Shown here: positions 5,955 through 5,993 of the stretch, in pieces
How positions within the stretch are numbered: the first letter of the stretch is position 1
How the letters are laid out: every line of letters begins with the position of its first letter
Source: an uncultured bacterium
GTDB taxonomy: Bacteria > CAIJMQ01
Length of the DNA: 5,993 nt
Reading direction: 5' to 3'
NCBI GenBank assembly: GCA_903821905.1
Contig: CAIJMQ010000084.1
Location: forward strand, 1-5,993
Program-made: the position numbers and the translations under genes
Notes under the pieces: model-generated
The model's database searches: none
The model's input: only the letters and a program-made list of their open reading frames with translations
What the model was told of the DNA's origin: nothing

Positions 5955-5993
5955 ACCGGACTTCCTGAGGCGGAACGCAACGAGCAAACCACC
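5955..5993 (+). promoter_or_regulatory. Possible 5' part of a class I cyclic-di-GMP riboswitch (GEMM-I), truncated
   Basis: After the pilB stop the sequence changes sharply: 26 of 43 bases at 5951-5993 are G or C, in an AT-rich surrounding. The end reads ACGCAACGAGCAAACC and then ACC. GCAAACC (5984-5990) is the conserved 5' core of GEMM-I RNAs, and the 17 bases ending there (5974-5990) agree at 13 positions with the corresponding stretch of the Vibrio Vc2 aptamer as I remember it. In that fold the final ACC/CACC would start the P2 stem, and a GGGACGCAAAGC segment should follow just outside the window. These RNAs often sit before pilin and pilus genes. The second half is missing, so the call rests on one short motif plus composition and context. 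Confidence 0.4.

Noticed and set aside
5940-5993. RNase P RNA, because GAGCAAACC with a preceding GCAAC recalls the E. coli RNase P core
   Set aside because: The conserved GAGGAAAGTCC segment that should lie upstream on the same strand is absent, and the AGA of the CAGARA core is missing. The minus strand has AGGAAGTCCGG but lacks one conserved A and the rest of the pattern.

Overview
The window looks like an AT-rich (about one third G+C by eye) chromosomal segment of a didermic, Gram-negative-type bacterium. The evidence for LPS is a CMP-KDO synthetase, and there is also a type IV pilus/type II secretion assembly ATPase. I cannot place it in a phylum. Nothing points to a phage, plasmid or transposon.

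Layout. On the minus strand, a membrane-bound GGDEF diguanylate cyclase (138-1391) is followed 15 bases later by the start of a second, truncated gene (1-122) that encodes a basic N-terminus and one membrane helix. A short, very AT-rich divergent region (1392-1532) separates these from a plus-strand cluster. That cluster is a thymidylate synthase family protein of the archaeal-like type (1533-2435), the membrane zinc protease HtpX (2473-3327) and CMP-KDO synthetase KdsB (3320-4090, overlapping htpX by 8 bases). The three probably form one transcription unit. A 67-base gap holding a perfect 6-bp hairpin and a good sigma70-like promoter leads into a 574-residue PilB/GspE-type ATPase (4158-5882). 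The last ~40 bases are G+C-rich and end in a motif matching the 5' part of a class I cyclic-di-GMP riboswitch (GEMM-I), cut by the window edge.

How the parts may work together. HtpX and KdsB are both envelope functions: membrane protein quality control, and activation of KDO for lipid A core synthesis. The most interesting theme is cyclic di-GMP. The window encodes an enzyme that should make it, a pilus/secretion ATPase with an N-terminal domain of a family (MshEN) that can bind it, and, less certainly, the beginning of an RNA that would sense it before the next gene. No clearly undescribed system is visible. The best leads are this possible local c-di-GMP circuit, the unusual thymidylate synthase, and the control region between kdsB and pilB.
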